Source: JBKBRC01 sp046292345 (GTDB lineage Bacteria; Bacteroidota; Rhodothermia; Rhodothermales; Rubricoccaceae). Taken from it: a DNA stretch of 64,000 nt. Below the pieces are notes generated by a model. The model did not search any database, had not been told where the DNA came from, and was given only the letters and a program-made list of their open reading frames with translations. Below are positions 49,854 through 61,713 of this stretch, piece after piece. The stretch lies in contig JBKBRC010000007.1 of the NCBI GenBank assembly GCA_046292345.1, forward strand, positions 21,813-85,812, read 5' to 3'. A program made the position numbers and the translations under genes. The first letter of the stretch is position 1. Every line of letters begins with the position of its first letter.

Positions 49854-51167
49854 ATGAGCGCCGCCTCCATGGACCGACCCACCACCGCCCCCTACGCCGC
49901 CGGCGACGGCGCGCCCGCCGCCCCCGACACGCTCGGCGCGTTCCAGCCGCTCGGCCATGCCCCGCTCGGCGTCACCAACGGCACCTACGACCCGGCCGCC
50001 TTCGCCGGCGTGGACTTCTACGAGATCGACGAGTTGCTCTCGGCTGACGAGAAGGCGCACCGCGACCGCGTGCGCGCCTTCGTCACGGCCGAGGTGTTGC
50101 CGATCATCGAGCAGCACGCGCAGGCGATGACGTTCCCGCGCGCGCTCGCCAGGGCGTTCGGCGAGCTGGGCGTGATCGGGCCCACGATCCCGGAGGCCTA
50201 CGGCGGCCTCGGCGCCTCGAGCGTCACGTACGGCCTGATGATGCAGGAGATCGAGCGCGCCGACAGCGGCCTGCGCTCGTTCTGCTCCGTGATGGGCTCG
50301 CTCGTCATGTACCCCATCCACGCCTACGGCTCCGAGGAGCAGAAGCGCCGCTGGCTGCCCGCGCTCGCCAAGGCCGACGTGCTCGGCTGCTTCGCGCTGA
50401 CCGAGCCCAACGTCGGCTCGGATCCCGGCTCGATGACCACGCGCGCCGTGCGCGACGGCGACGCGTACGTGCTCTCGGGGCACAAACGCTGGAGCACCAA
50501 CGCCAGCGAGGCCGACGTGGCCGTCGTCTGGGCACGCGACGAGGACGACGTCGTGCGCGGCTTCCTGGTCGAGACCGACCGGCAGGGCTTCTCGGCGCCG
50601 CGCATCATGGACAAGTGGAGTCTCCGCGCGGCCATCACGAGCGAGATCGTGCTGGACGAGGTCCGCGTGCCAGCGGCCAACGTGCTGCCGGGCGTGCAGG
50701 GGCTCCGCGGGCCGCTCTCGTGCCTGACGCAGGCGCGCTACGGCATCGCCTGGGGCGTGCTCGGCGCCGCCATGGCGTGCTACGACGCGGCCGTGCAGCA
50801 CGCCAAGAGCCGGCGGCAGTTCGGCCGTCCCATCGGCGGCTTCCAGCTCATCCAGAGCCAGCTCGCCGACATGATGGCGGCCATCACGAAGGCGCAACTC
50901 GTCGCGTGGCGCCTCGGGCGGATGAAGGATGCCGGCACGATGCGCCCGGCGCACGTTTCGCTCGCCAAGCGAGACAACGTCCGCATGGCGCTCGACGTGG
51001 CGCGGCAGAGCCGGCAGGTGCTCGGCGGCAACGGCGTGCTCGGCATCTACCCGGTCATGCGGCACATGGCCAACCTCGAGTCGGTCGTCACGTACGAGGG
51101 CACCGACGAGGTGCACACGCTCGTGCTCGGGCAGGAGATCACGGGCCTGAACGCGTTCGGCGGCTGA
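49854..51167 (+). CDS. Acyl-CoA dehydrogenase (glutaryl-CoA dehydrogenase-like)
   Basis: This 437-residue flavoenzyme has an N-terminal extension of about 45 residues, then the helical domain (LLSADEKAHRDRVRAFVTAEVLP), GPTIPEAYGGLGASSVTYGLMMQEIERADSG, and CFALTEPNVGSDPGSM. The C-terminal part reads RYGIAWGVLGAAMACYDAAVQHAKSRRQFGRPIG (read in segments), and ends with the catalytic-Glu region TYEGTDEVHTLVLGQEITG. That pattern matches glutaryl-CoA dehydrogenase-type members rather than short-chain enzymes. Substrate assignment is by likeness only. It is divergent from the outer-membrane gene. Confidence 0.93.
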   Translation: MSAASMDRPTTAPYAAGDGAPAAPDTLGAFQPLGHAPLGVTNGTYDPAAFAGVDFYEIDELLSADEKAHRDRVRAFVTAEVLPIIEQHAQAMTFPRALARAFGELGVIGPTIPEAYGGLGASSVTYGLMMQEIERADSGLRSFCSVMGSLVMYPIHAYGSEEQKRRWLPALAKADVLGCFALTEPNVGSDPGSMTTRAVRDGDAYVLSGHKRWSTNASEADVAVVWARDEDDVVRGFLVETDRQGFSAPRIMDKWSLRAAITSEIVLDEVRVPAANVLPGVQGLRGPLSCLTQARYGIAWGVLGAAMACYDAAVQHAKSRRQFGRPIGGFQLIQSQLADMMAAITKAQLVAWRLGRMKDAGTMRPAHVSLAKRDNVRMALDVARQSRQVLGGNGVLGIYPVMRHMANLESVVTYEGTDEVHTLVLGQEITGLNAFGG

Positions 51168-51306
51168 GGCGCGGCCGGAGGGGCGGAACGGCGCCGGCCC
51201 GGCGCGCGTGCAGATTCGGCCAGCCTTCGCCGGCGCGGCCGGCGCGGCCGTTACCTTGCGCGTCCCCCGGCCGAGCCCGGCCGCCGTTCTGCCAGCACCC
51301 GCCCGC

Positions 51307-53879
51307 ATGAAGCGCCTCGTCGTCGTAGAGTCCCCCACGAAGGCCCGCACCATCCGCCAGTTTCTGCCCAGGGGCTTCCAGGTCGAGGCCTCAATGGGGC
51401 ACGTGCGGGACCTGCCCTCGTCGGCGGCTGAGATTCCGGCGGCGGTGAAGAAGGAGAAGTGGGCGCGCGTGGGCGTCAACGTCGAGGCCGGCTTCGAGCC
51501 GCTCTACGTCGTGCCGGCGGACAAGAAGAAGGTCGTCAAGCAGCTCAAAGACGCGCTCAAAGACGCCGACGAGCTCTACGTCGCGACGGACGAGGACCGC
51601 GAGGGCGAGTCCATCGGCTGGCACCTGCTCGAGGTGCTGCGTCCCAAGGTGCCCGTGCGCCGCATGGTGTTCCACGAGATCACGCGCGAGGCCATCCTGC
51701 GCGCGCTCGAGCAGACGCGCGAGCTCGACACGCGGCTCGTGGACGCGCAGGAGACGCGCCGCATCCTTGATCGTCTCTTCGGCTACACCGTCTCGCCGCT
51801 GCTCTGGAAGAAGATCGCCCCGCGCCTCTCGGCCGGGCGCGTGCAGAGCGTGGCCGTGCGCCTGCTCGCCGCGCGCGAGTGGGAGCGTCTCGCGTTCGTC
51901 TCGGGCACCTACTACGACCTCCGCGCCTCGCTCGAGCAGCGCGGGCAGCGCTTCGAGGCGCACATGACGCACCTCGGCGAGCAGCGCCTCGCCACGGGCA
52001 AAGACTTCGACGAGACGACGGGCCGGCTGCGCGAGGGCGCCCGCGCGCTCGTGCTCGGGCAGGAGGCCGCCGAGGCCCTTGCCGGGCGTCTCGCCGCGGC
52101 GCCGTGGCGCGTCGCAGACGTGCAGCAGAAGAAGAGCCGCCGTAGCCCGGCGGCGCCCTTCATCACGTCCACGCTCCAGCAGGAGGCCAACCGCAAGCTC
52201 GGGCTGCCGGCGCGGCGCACGATGCAGCTCGCGCAGGCGCTCTACGAGCAGGGCCTGATCACGTACATGCGCACCGACTCGCCGATGCTCTCGGCCGAGG
52301 CCACCGAGGCCGCGCGCCGCGCCGTCGTCGAGCGCTACGGGCGCGAGTTCCTGCATGAGGGGGCGCGCTCGTTCGGCGGCAAGGTGCGCAACGCGCAGGA
52401 GGCGCACGAGGCCATCCGGCCCGCCGGCACAGCCATGAGAACCCGCCAGGAGCTCGGTCTTGACGGCCCGGAGGGCGCCCTCTACGACCTCATCTGGAAG
52501 CGCACCGTGGCCAGCCAGATGGCCGACGCGCGCCTGCTCCAGACGAGCGCGACGATCCTCGCCGCCGAAGGCACGCCCGACGCGTCCACGTTCCGCGCGT
52601 CCGGGCAGGTGGTCGAGTTCGCGGGGTTCTTCCGCGCGTACGTCGAGGGGTCGGACGATCCGGCGGCGGCGCTCGACGACCGCGACAGCCCGCTCCCGCC
52701 GCTCGCCGTCGGCGACCGCCCGGCCGCGCGCGGCGTCGAGGCCGTCGGGCACGAGACCAAACCGCCCGCGCGCTACACCGATGCCTCGCTTGTGCAGACG
52801 CTCGAAAAAGAAGGCATCGGCCGGCCGTCCACCTACGCCTCCATCATCGACACGGTCGTCAACCGCGGCTACGTCGTGCGCCAGGGCAACCAGCTCATCC
52901 CGACATTCACGGGCATGGCGACGAACAACCTGATGGAGACCAACTTCGGCCAGCTCGTCGATCCGCAGTTCACGGCGCGCATGGAGGCGTCGCTGGACGG
53001 CATCGCGGCCGGCGAGGAGCGCGCGACGCCGTACCTGGAGCGCTTCTTCAGCGGGCCCGAGGGGCTCGACGCGCAGGTCGCGCGCGGCGAGGCCGAGATC
53101 GACCCGAAGCTCGTCTCCACGCTCCGCCACGAGAAGTGGGCGCCGTTCGTGATCCGCGTCGGGCGCTACGGGCCCTACGCCGAGCACGAGCAGACGGGCG
53201 CGCGCAAGTCGATCCCGAACGAATGGGCCCCGGCCGATGTGACGGCGGCGCAGCTGGCCGAACTGGTGGACGCGGCGGCCTCGGAGCAGGTGCTGGGCAT
53301 CCACCCCGAGGCGGAGTTGCCGGTGCTGCTTAAGAACGGCCCCTATGGGCCGTACGTCCAGCTAGGCGACGACGACGACGCCAAGCCCAAGCGCACGTCG
53401 CTCCCGAAGGGCACCGCCCCGGCCGACGTTACGCTCGCGCTCGCCGTGCGACTGCTCGATCTGCCGCGCACGCTCGGCGCGCACCCCGAGACGGGGCAGC
53501 CGGTCAGGGCCGCCATCGGGCGCTTCGGGCCGTACGTGCAGCACGGCTCGGTCTTCGCCTCGCTCAAGCCGGAGGACGACGTGCTGAGCGTGGACCTGCC
53601 GCGCGCGCTCGAGCTGCTCGCAGCCAAGGCGCAGCGCAACAGGGCGCTTCGCACGCTCGGCGTCCACCCCGAGACGGGGGCGCCCGTCGAGGTCTTCGAC
53701 GGGCGCTACGGGCCCTACGTAAAGCACCAGAAGGTCAACGCGACGATCCCCAAAGAGGTGCCGCCGGAGGCGCTCACGCTCGAGGCCGCGCTCGAGCTGC
53801 TCGCGGCCAAGGCCGGCGGCAAAGAAACGAAGAAGCCTGCGGCCAAGAAGCCTGCGGCCAAGAAGCCTGCGGCCAAGAA
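51307..53879 (+). CDS. topA: DNA topoisomerase I (3' end lost in gap)
   Basis: TopA relaxes negative supercoils. The product begins MKRLVVVESPTKARTIRQFL (Toprim), has YVATDEDREGESIGWHLLEVL, and the catalytic Tyr320 in LITYMRTDSPMLSAEATE. Conserved segments GIGRPSTYASIIDTVVNRGYV and TRMEASLDGIAAGEE-like residues lie near 560-610. Instead of the E. coli C-terminal zinc fingers it has four repeats of a module ending in GRYGPY or GPYGPY with HPETG lead-ins. The last visible codons are a Lys/Pro/Ala repeat, after which the N gap begins, so the true C-terminus and stop are not in this sequence. Confidence 0.96.
53833..53877 (+). repeat. 15-bp tandem repeat, 3 visible copies, at topA C-terminus
   Basis: Perfect copies of aagcctgcggccaag encode Lys-Pro-Ala-Ala-Lys repeats running into the assembly gap. 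Copy number beyond the gap is unknown. Confidence 0.95.
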
Positions 53880-53979
53880 NNNNNNNNNNNNNNNNNNNNN
53901 NNNNNNNNNNNNNNNNNNNNNNNNNNNNNNNNNNNNNNNNNNNNNNNNNNNNNNNNNNNNNNNNNNNNNNNNNNNNNNN
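53880..53979. other. Assembly gap of 100 Ns
   Basis: Tandem repeats lie on both sides (15-bp in topA on the left, 16-bp after rsgA on the right) and the two flanks show no overlap, so an unknown length of sequence is missing. The end of topA and part of the convergent spacer are lost. Confidence 0.98.
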
Positions 53980-53985
53980 GGCCGC

Positions 53986-54020
53986 GTGCGAAGTGGCCGC
54001 GGTGCGAAGTGGCCGCGGTG
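53986..54020 (-). repeat. 16-bp tandem repeat, 2 copies, just after the rsgA stop
   Basis: Two perfect copies of gtgcgaagtggccgcg, plus partial ones, lie 1-36 nt beyond the rsgA stop codon and continue toward the gap. The stop itself is outside the unit. Confidence 0.93.
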
Positions 54021-54021
54021 C

Positions 54022-55017
54022 TCAGCGCCCGCGGTCGGCGGCACCCTCGCGCAGCGAGGCGAGAATGTTGAGATAGCTGCCGTAGCGCTCGGGCGTGATC
54101 TCGCCCGCGTCCACGGCGGCCGTCACCGCGCAGCCCGGCTCGTGGTCATGCGTGCACGACGGAAAGCGGCAGTGCGGCACGAACGGGCGCATCTCGGCGA
54201 AGTAGCCGCCCAGCTCGTGCGGCGCCATGTTCCAGATGCCGAACTCGCGGATGCCCGGCGTATCGGCCACCCAGCCCGAGCCGACGGCGTAGAGCGTGGC
54301 GAACGTGGTCGTGTGACGGCCCTTGCCCGTGCGCTCGCTCACGTCGCCCGTCCGGAGGCCGAGCCCCGGGTCTACGGCGTTGAGCAGCGTGGATTTGCCG
54401 ACGCCGGAGGGGCCTGAGACGACGCTCAGGCGCCCCTCGAGCTGCTCTCGGAACGCGCCGAGGCCCTCGCCCGTGACGGTGCTCGTGCGCAAAACGGGGT
54501 AGCCGAGATCCTTATAGAGCGCGGTCCAGAAGGCGAGCGCTTCGGCCGCGCGCGTCTGGCCCTCGAGCAGGTCAGTTTTGTTGAGCACGATGCCCGCCGG
54601 GACGTGGTACGCCTCGGCCGCCACCAGGAAGCGGTCCACGAAACCGGGGTTGAACTTGGGCAGGAACGTCGCCTGCACGCACCAGGCCATGTCTACGTTG
54701 GCCACGAGGACCTGCTCGCGGCCGGCGCGGCGCCCGGCGGCGCGCCGGCTGAGCTGGTTGCGTCGCGGCAGAATTTCCGTCACGAGGGCCGTGCCGTCGG
54801 GGTCGCGGCGCACGCGCACGCGGTCGCCTACGGCGAGCGGGTTCGTCTCGTCGAGCGTCTCGGCCTCGAGGCGGAAGCGGCCGCGGATGCGCGCGCGGAG
54901 CGCCTCGCCGCTGTCGAGGCGCAGGTCGTACCAGCTACCGGTGGAGCGGAGGACGAGCCCCTCGGCAAGCGCGGGCTCGGCCGGTGCGGCGTCGGCGGGA
55001 GGGGGCGTGTCGGGCAT
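54022..55017 (-). CDS. rsgA: Ribosome small-subunit-dependent GTPase A
   Basis: RsgA is a circularly permuted GTPase that helps mature the 30S subunit. The 331-residue product has an N-terminal OB-fold (LVLRSTGSWYDLRLDSGEALRARIRGRFR in part), then G motifs in permuted order: VLNKTD (G4), SVVSGPSGVGKSTLLNAV (G1), RHTTT (G2), WVADTPGIREFG (G3). A C-terminal zinc knuckle lies in CRFPSCTHDHEPGC. It starts at an ATG at 55015-55017. It is divergent from the small-protein pair at 55.1 kb. Two 16-bp repeats follow its stop. Confidence 0.97.
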   Translation of the reverse strand: MPDTPPPADAAPAEPALAEGLVLRSTGSWYDLRLDSGEALRARIRGRFRLEAETLDETNPLAVGDRVRVRRDPDGTALVTEILPRRNQLSRRAAGRRAGREQVLVANVDMAWCVQATFLPKFNPGFVDRFLVAAEAYHVPAGIVLNKTDLLEGQTRAAEALAFWTALYKDLGYPVLRTSTVTGEGLGAFREQLEGRLSVVSGPSGVGKSTLLNAVDPGLGLRTGDVSERTGKGRHTTTFATLYAVGSGWVADTPGIREFGIWNMAPHELGGYFAEMRPFVPHCRFPSCTHDHEPGCAVTAAVDAGEITPERYGSYLNILASLREGAADRGR

Positions 55018-55119
55018 GGCGTCCGGGTGGGGCTCGCAATGAAACACCGGAACGAGGCTTCCGTCCAATCCTGCCGATCTTTCGTTTTCGAGGCGATCCT
55101 CGCCCTGCTCCCGACTTCC

Positions 55120-55473
55120 ATGGCAGACCCCCGCCCCCCCGACGATCTGCGCGCCGCCTTCGAGCGGCTCGATACGCAGCAGAAGACCGCCTTCATTTTG
55201 CAAGCCACGTTCGAGACGATCGGCAGGGCGCTCGGCGAGACCGGCGAGCGCGTGGCCCGCGCCGTGCGCGAGCTCGACCTCGAGCGATGCGTCCGCCCGT
55301 GGGACGCGAAGCGCCCGTGGGACGCGAAAGCGGGCGCGAGCGCAGATGCCACGAAGGCGACGGACACGCCACCGCCGACAGGCACGCCACCAGCCGGGGC
55401 GCCGCCGCCGCCGGGCCCCTCTCACGGCCCGGCCTCCGATCCGCTCGAGCCGCCGGTCCCGCCTGTGTCATGA
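55120..55473 (+). CDS. Small hypothetical protein with Pro-rich tail
   Basis: The 117-residue product has an alpha-helical N-terminal part (DLRAAFERLDTQQKTAFILQATFETIGRALGETGERVARAVREL), with no hydrophobic segment. A Pro/Thr/Ala-rich tail contains two RPWDAK copies from an 18-bp duplication. I recognise no family. Its stop overlaps the start of the next small gene by 4 nt (ATGA), so the two are coupled. They are divergent from rsgA. Confidence 0.7.
   Translation: MADPRPPDDLRAAFERLDTQQKTAFILQATFETIGRALGETGERVARAVRELDLERCVRPWDAKRPWDAKAGASADATKATDTPPPTGTPPAGAPPPPGPSHGPASDPLEPPVPPVS
55294..55329 (+). repeat. 18-bp tandem repeat, 2 copies, in small hypothetical gene
   Basis: cgcccgtgggacgcgaag and a copy with one end base changed encode Arg-Pro-Trp-Asp-Ala-Lys twice between the helical part and the Pro-rich tail. 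Confidence 0.9.
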
Positions 55474-55700
55474 GCAGGTGGCTGGAACGGTTCGAACGTG
55501 CCGGCTGGCTCGAGCGCGCAGGGTTGCTCGGCGGCGGGGCGGTGCGCCTGGCCGCCGGTGCCATCGAGCGGACGCTCGACCGCGCTGCGCAGATCGCGGC
55601 GGATGCCGAGGACGCCTTCCGGAAGGAGCTCGACCCGAACGTGACCGACGCGCGCATCCTCGAGGAAACGGACGACCGCGCGGGACGGCCGGGCGCCTGA
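55470..55700 (+). CDS. Small hypothetical amphipathic protein
   Basis: The 76-residue product starts MSRWLERFERAGWLERAGLLGG, an amphipathic helix with Trp and basic residues. A helical LAAGAIERTLDRAAQIAADAEDAFRKELDPN follows, and then an acidic/basic tail. No membrane helix or signal peptide is clear. It is coupled to the preceding gene by ATGA. The pair may form a small complex; I do not assign a function. Confidence 0.7.
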   Translation: MSRWLERFERAGWLERAGLLGGGAVRLAAGAIERTLDRAAQIAADAEDAFRKELDPNVTDARILEETDDRAGRPGA

Positions 55701-55713
55701 GCGCGCGCCGCGC

Positions 55714-55757
55714 CCGGCGGCCGGTCTCGCCCGGCGGCCGGTCTCGCCTGGCGGCTA
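55714..55757. repeat. 17-bp tandem repeat, 2.5 copies, in intergenic region
   Basis: Two copies of ccggcggccggtctcgc and a diverged partial third lie 14 nt after the stop of the 76-residue gene. The 255-bp spacer to the next gene otherwise shows nothing recognisable. Confidence 0.9.
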
Positions 55758-55955
55758 CTTCGTCTGTCGCATGATCGCCACGGGCTGCGGCCGTGCGGCG
55801 CCGAAGCGCACGGTCGCCTGAGGCGTGTCGCGAGCGGTCGCGGCAGACCGGAGCTCCTCGGGCGCCTTGCGATCGGCCCGGTTCAGCCTTGCCAGGCACC
55901 CCTCGGCCGGCGCTCTGGCGTCCCGGCGCCGGTCTGTATCGCGCGGCGCAGGTCG

Positions 55956-56240
55956 TCACGCGGCGAAGGCCCGGGAGCGCAGGCCGAGAACGCGGCGCAC
56001 GATCACGGCGCCGCCGGCGGTGCGCGTCAGCTCCGCCTCGATGATGCCCTTGCTGACGAGCTGCGCCACGAGCGCATGGCCCTCGCGCGAGGTGTCGGCT
56101 GGCTGTGCGCTGGCAGCCGGGCGCAGCCAGCGCGCCGCGAGGCCGTTGATCTCGGCCCACGTGAGCGCGCCTGAGGGGACCGTGCCGGCCGCCTCGAGCA
56201 CGGCATGGACGAACGCTTCGGAGGGCGTAGGAGCGGGCAT
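55956..56240 (-). CDS. Small hypothetical protein
   Basis: The 94-residue protein (MPAPTPSEAFVHAVLEAAGTV start) is alpha-helical in appearance, with LTWAEINGLAARWL and a C-terminal basic VIVRRVLGLRSRAFAA. The pattern of helix, hydrophobic turn and basic end could suit a small winged-helix or nucleic-acid-binding fold but no family is recognised. It stands alone on the minus strand between converging and co-directional genes, 125 bp from lon. The chosen ATG is the only one with a plausible N-terminus. Confidence 0.6.
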   Translation of the reverse strand: MPAPTPSEAFVHAVLEAAGTVPSGALTWAEINGLAARWLRPAASAQPADTSREGHALVAQLVSKGIIEAELTRTAGGAVIVRRVLGLRSRAFAA

Positions 56241-56365
56241 GGCAGCGGGGGGCAGGTGACGCCGCCAAGCTCTCGGCCGCGCGTGACACCCCCGTGGCAG
56301 TGCTGCCCGGCCGGGTTGTCCACACACGCCTGCATGCGCCGGGCGTCCCCCGTCGCCGCGTCCGC

Positions 56366-58933
<2,568 letters not shown>

Positions 58934-59101
58934 GTGCGGGCCCGGAGGGCCGGTCTCGGGGATGGGCGTCTGACGATGCGCGGCGCGGCGGAGTTCGGCG
59001 GCGCAGAGGCCTGTCCGGGCGCCCGCGGCGCGGCGCTAAACTCACCACGACGGCGGCGCGTTGCCACCCGCCGGTTTTCATTCCGTCGCCCTGCTTCGTT
59101 C

Positions 59102-60016
59102 ATGTCGTTGTCGTCGAAGGATATCGCATGGCCCGTCGCGTGGGGCGCGATTGCGGCGCTGCTCGCGGGGGCGGTGGCGCTCCAGGTAGGGGCGGCACCG
59201 GCGGCGGCAGCGGCAGCGGCGGCGGCCGCCGCCGGGCTGACGCTCGCGGCGGGCCTGCGCCGCCCGCTGCGCCGCGCCCGCGCCGCGCAGGGGCGCCTGC
59301 CCGAGGCCGCGCGCGACTGGCTCCGCGCCCATGTGCGCCTTTACCAGACCGCCGACGCGGCCGCGCGCGCGCGCTTCGAGGCGGCCATGCTCGTGGCCCT
59401 GGCCGAACTCCGCTTCGAGGCGGCGGGGGGCGTCGAGCTGACGGACGAGCTGCGCTGGGCCGTCGCGGCGGGGGCGGCGGTGCTGCTACACGGGCGGCCG
59501 GACTGGACGCTGCCCGCCGGCCGTACCATCCTCTTTCTACCCGACAGCTTCGACGACCAGTACGCGACCGACGACGACCCGGACTTCGCGGGTATGGTAC
59601 ACGCGCAGGGGCCGGTCGTGCTCGCAGCGCCGGCCGTGCGCCTCGGCTGGGCCCGCGCCGACGGCTACAACGTCGTCTTGCACGAGCTCGCGCACCTCTT
59701 CGACTTCGACGGCGCCTTTGCCGACGGCGTGCCCGCGTTTCTCGACGCGCGCTCGGTCGACGCCTGGCAGGCGCTCGTGCGCGAGGAGATGCGCCGCGCG
59801 CGTCTGGGCAAGGGCGTGCTCTCGCGCTACGCCTCGACGGCGCCGGCCGAGCTCTTCGCCGTCGCCACGGAGCAGTTCTTCGAGCGCCCGCTGCGCCTGC
59901 GGCGGCACCACCCGGCGCTCTACGACGCGCTGCGGGCGTTCTACAACTACGACCCGCCCGACGAGGCCGAGCCCGAGCCGGCGCCGTCGCTCATGGCGCG
60001 CCGCCGGGCGGGGTAG
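59102..60016 (+). CDS. M90 (MtfA-like) zinc peptidase
   Basis: The 304-residue protein starts with a membrane segment (AWPVAWGAIAALLAGAVAL) and a poly-Ala stretch, likely an anchor. The MtfA/M90 domain carries VVLHELAHLFDFDGAFADGVP (HExxH), LSRYASTAPAELFAVATEQFFERP with the third ligand Glu, and a final HHPALYDALRAFYNYDP. E. coli MtfA is an aminopeptidase that binds the Mlc repressor; this version differs in its membrane anchor. It is divergent from lon. The stop lies 24 nt before the 17-bp repeat that spans the histidine kinase end. Confidence 0.92.
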   Translation: MSLSSKDIAWPVAWGAIAALLAGAVALQVGAAPAAAAAAAAAAAGLTLAAGLRRPLRRARAAQGRLPEAARDWLRAHVRLYQTADAAARARFEAAMLVALAELRFEAAGGVELTDELRWAVAAGAAVLLHGRPDWTLPAGRTILFLPDSFDDQYATDDDPDFAGMVHAQGPVVLAAPAVRLGWARADGYNVVLHELAHLFDFDGAFADGVPAFLDARSVDAWQALVREEMRRARLGKGVLSRYASTAPAELFAVATEQFFERPLRLRRHHPALYDALRAFYNYDPPDEAEPEPAPSLMARRRAG

Positions 60017-60039
60017 CAGAGGCGGCGGAGCCAGCCCTG

Positions 60040-60089
60040 CGGTGCGCCGTCGGGCCGGTTCTGCCGTCAGGCCGGTCCGGCTGTCAGGC
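60040..60089 (-). repeat. 17-bp degenerate tandem repeat, 3 copies, spanning the kinase stop
   Basis: Three diverged copies (about 16-17 bp) follow one another. The gene-proximal copy holds the real TGA, the next also has TGA, and the third has CGA. With 17-bp spacing the second TGA is in another frame. Confidence 0.8.
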
Positions 60090-61565
60090 GCGCGCCAGCG
60101 CGCGCTGTATGACGGCCTCGAGGGCGTCGAGCTTGAAAGGTTTCTTGACGACCGCCACGACGTGCTCGCTCTCGGCGTCGGCGTCCGTGTCGCCGGTGAG
60201 GAGGAGGACGGGCAGGTGCGGGTAGCGCGTGTGGAGCACGGCGGCAAGCTCGCGGCCGCTCATCTCGGGCATCGAGAGGTCGGTCACGACGAGGTCGAAC
60301 GTGTCGTGCTCGAGCAGCGCGAGAGCCTCGTGGCCTCCGGCGGCCTGTGCGACCGTGTGCCCCTTGAGCCCGAGCAGGCGTGCCGTGACGGCGCGCACCA
60401 TGGGCTCGTCGTCCACGACGAGCAGGCGGGCCGGGCGCGCCCTGGCGGGCGCCTCGGGTTTGGCGGGCGCGATCGGCGCGGGATCCTCGGCGGCGAAGGG
60501 AAAGATGAGGCGGAAGAGCGTGCCGCGCCCCGGCTGGCTCTCCACCTCGATGCGCCCGCCGTGCTCCTGCACGATGCCGTTGACGACCGTCAGGCCCATG
60601 CCGGTGCCGCGAGCGCCTTTGGTGGTGAACAGCGGCTCGAAGATGCGGCGGCGCACGTATTCGGTCATGCCCACGCCGGTGTCCTCCACCTCCACGACCG
60701 CCCCGCGCTGCGCGTCGCGCCGCGTGCGCACGCGCAGCGTGCCACCGGCGGGCATGGCCTGCACGGCGTTGAGCACGAGGTTGACGAGCACCTCGCGCAG
60801 CTCGGTCGGGTAGCCCGAGATGGGGGGGAGCGGCTGCAGGTCGGCGTCGAGGACGATGGCGATGCCGCTGCGGCGCGGCTCGTTGTACCAGTAGGGACGG
60901 GTAAGCGTGATCACTTCCTCGGCCAGGCGGTGCAGCTCGGCCGCCTCGAAGCGCTCGCGTTTCTCGTGGCGGATGTACTGCTGGATCTTGCGCACGAGGC
61001 TGGCGCCGTCGGTGGCGGCGCGCTCCATCACGCGGAGATGCTCGCGGGGCGCGTGGGTGTCGGCGTTGCCGGAGGCGAGCTGGGCGCGGAGCAGCTCCGC
61101 GTGTCCGAGGATCGTCGTGAGCAGGTTGTTGAAGTCGTGCGCGACGCCCATCGCCATCTGGCCGAGCATCTCGGTGCGGCGGCGACGGGACTGCTCCTGT
61201 GCCCACGAGACCGGCTCGCGCAGCACCTCGCCGGTGACGAGGACCGGCATGCGCCCCGGCACAGCGTGGGGAAGCGGGAGCGGATAGAAGTGCAGCAGAA
61301 CGGGCGTGGGCCGGTCCGGCGCCTCCGACGCGACGAGAAACACCTGATGCGAGACGAGCTGCCCGCGCGCCGCCTCCGAGAGGTACTCGCGCGCGAAGCG
61401 CGCATCCTCGGGTGGAAGGCGTGCCCAGAGCGCATCCGGGTCGCCGAAGACTTGCACCCATGCGTCGTTGGCTTGCACGCAGCAGCCATCGGCCTCGCAG
61501 AGCGCGGTGAGCAACTCGGCAGCGATGAGGGGGAGCGGATCGATGGGTGGCGAGGCCGGCTCCAT
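60084..61565 (-). CDS. Hybrid sensor histidine kinase
   Basis: The 493-residue protein has an N-terminal PAS-like region (DGCCVQANDAWVQVFGDPDALWARL). The HisKA box is MAMGVAHDFNNLLTTILGHAELL with His143. The ATPase domain has VLVNLVLNAVQAMPAGGTL, VVEVEDTGVGM and GTGMGLTVVNGIVQEHGG. A C-terminal receiver has Asp429 in LVVTDLSMPEMSG. No membrane helix is seen, so it is cytoplasmic and would sense an internal or bound signal. The AHDFNN box is typical of kinases that pair with NtrC-like regulators or act on their own receiver. Whether it acts on the NtrC regulator at 5 kb is unknown. It is divergent from the CBS gene. Confidence 0.94.
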   Translation of the reverse strand: MEPASPPIDPLPLIAAELLTALCEADGCCVQANDAWVQVFGDPDALWARLPPEDARFAREYLSEAARGQLVSHQVFLVASEAPDRPTPVLLHFYPLPLPHAVPGRMPVLVTGEVLREPVSWAQEQSRRRRTEMLGQMAMGVAHDFNNLLTTILGHAELLRAQLASGNADTHAPREHLRVMERAATDGASLVRKIQQYIRHEKRERFEAAELHRLAEEVITLTRPYWYNEPRRSGIAIVLDADLQPLPPISGYPTELREVLVNLVLNAVQAMPAGGTLRVRTRRDAQRGAVVEVEDTGVGMTEYVRRRIFEPLFTTKGARGTGMGLTVVNGIVQEHGGRIEVESQPGRGTLFRLIFPFAAEDPAPIAPAKPEAPARARPARLLVVDDEPMVRAVTARLLGLKGHTVAQAAGGHEALALLEHDTFDLVVTDLSMPEMSGRELAAVLHTRYPHLPVLLLTGDTDADAESEHVVAVVKKPFKLDALEAVIQRALARA

Positions 61566-61713
61566 GGCACGACAGAGGGCTTGCCCGGGTGCGAGAGTAT
61601 AGACACGGCGCCGCGGCCGGGGGACCGGCGGCGCCTGCGCGGCGTAGCTTGCACCCTCGTCCCGACCTGCTCTCGCTCCGAATCCGGGCGCGCCCCGGGC
61701 CCGCCCCGCGCTC

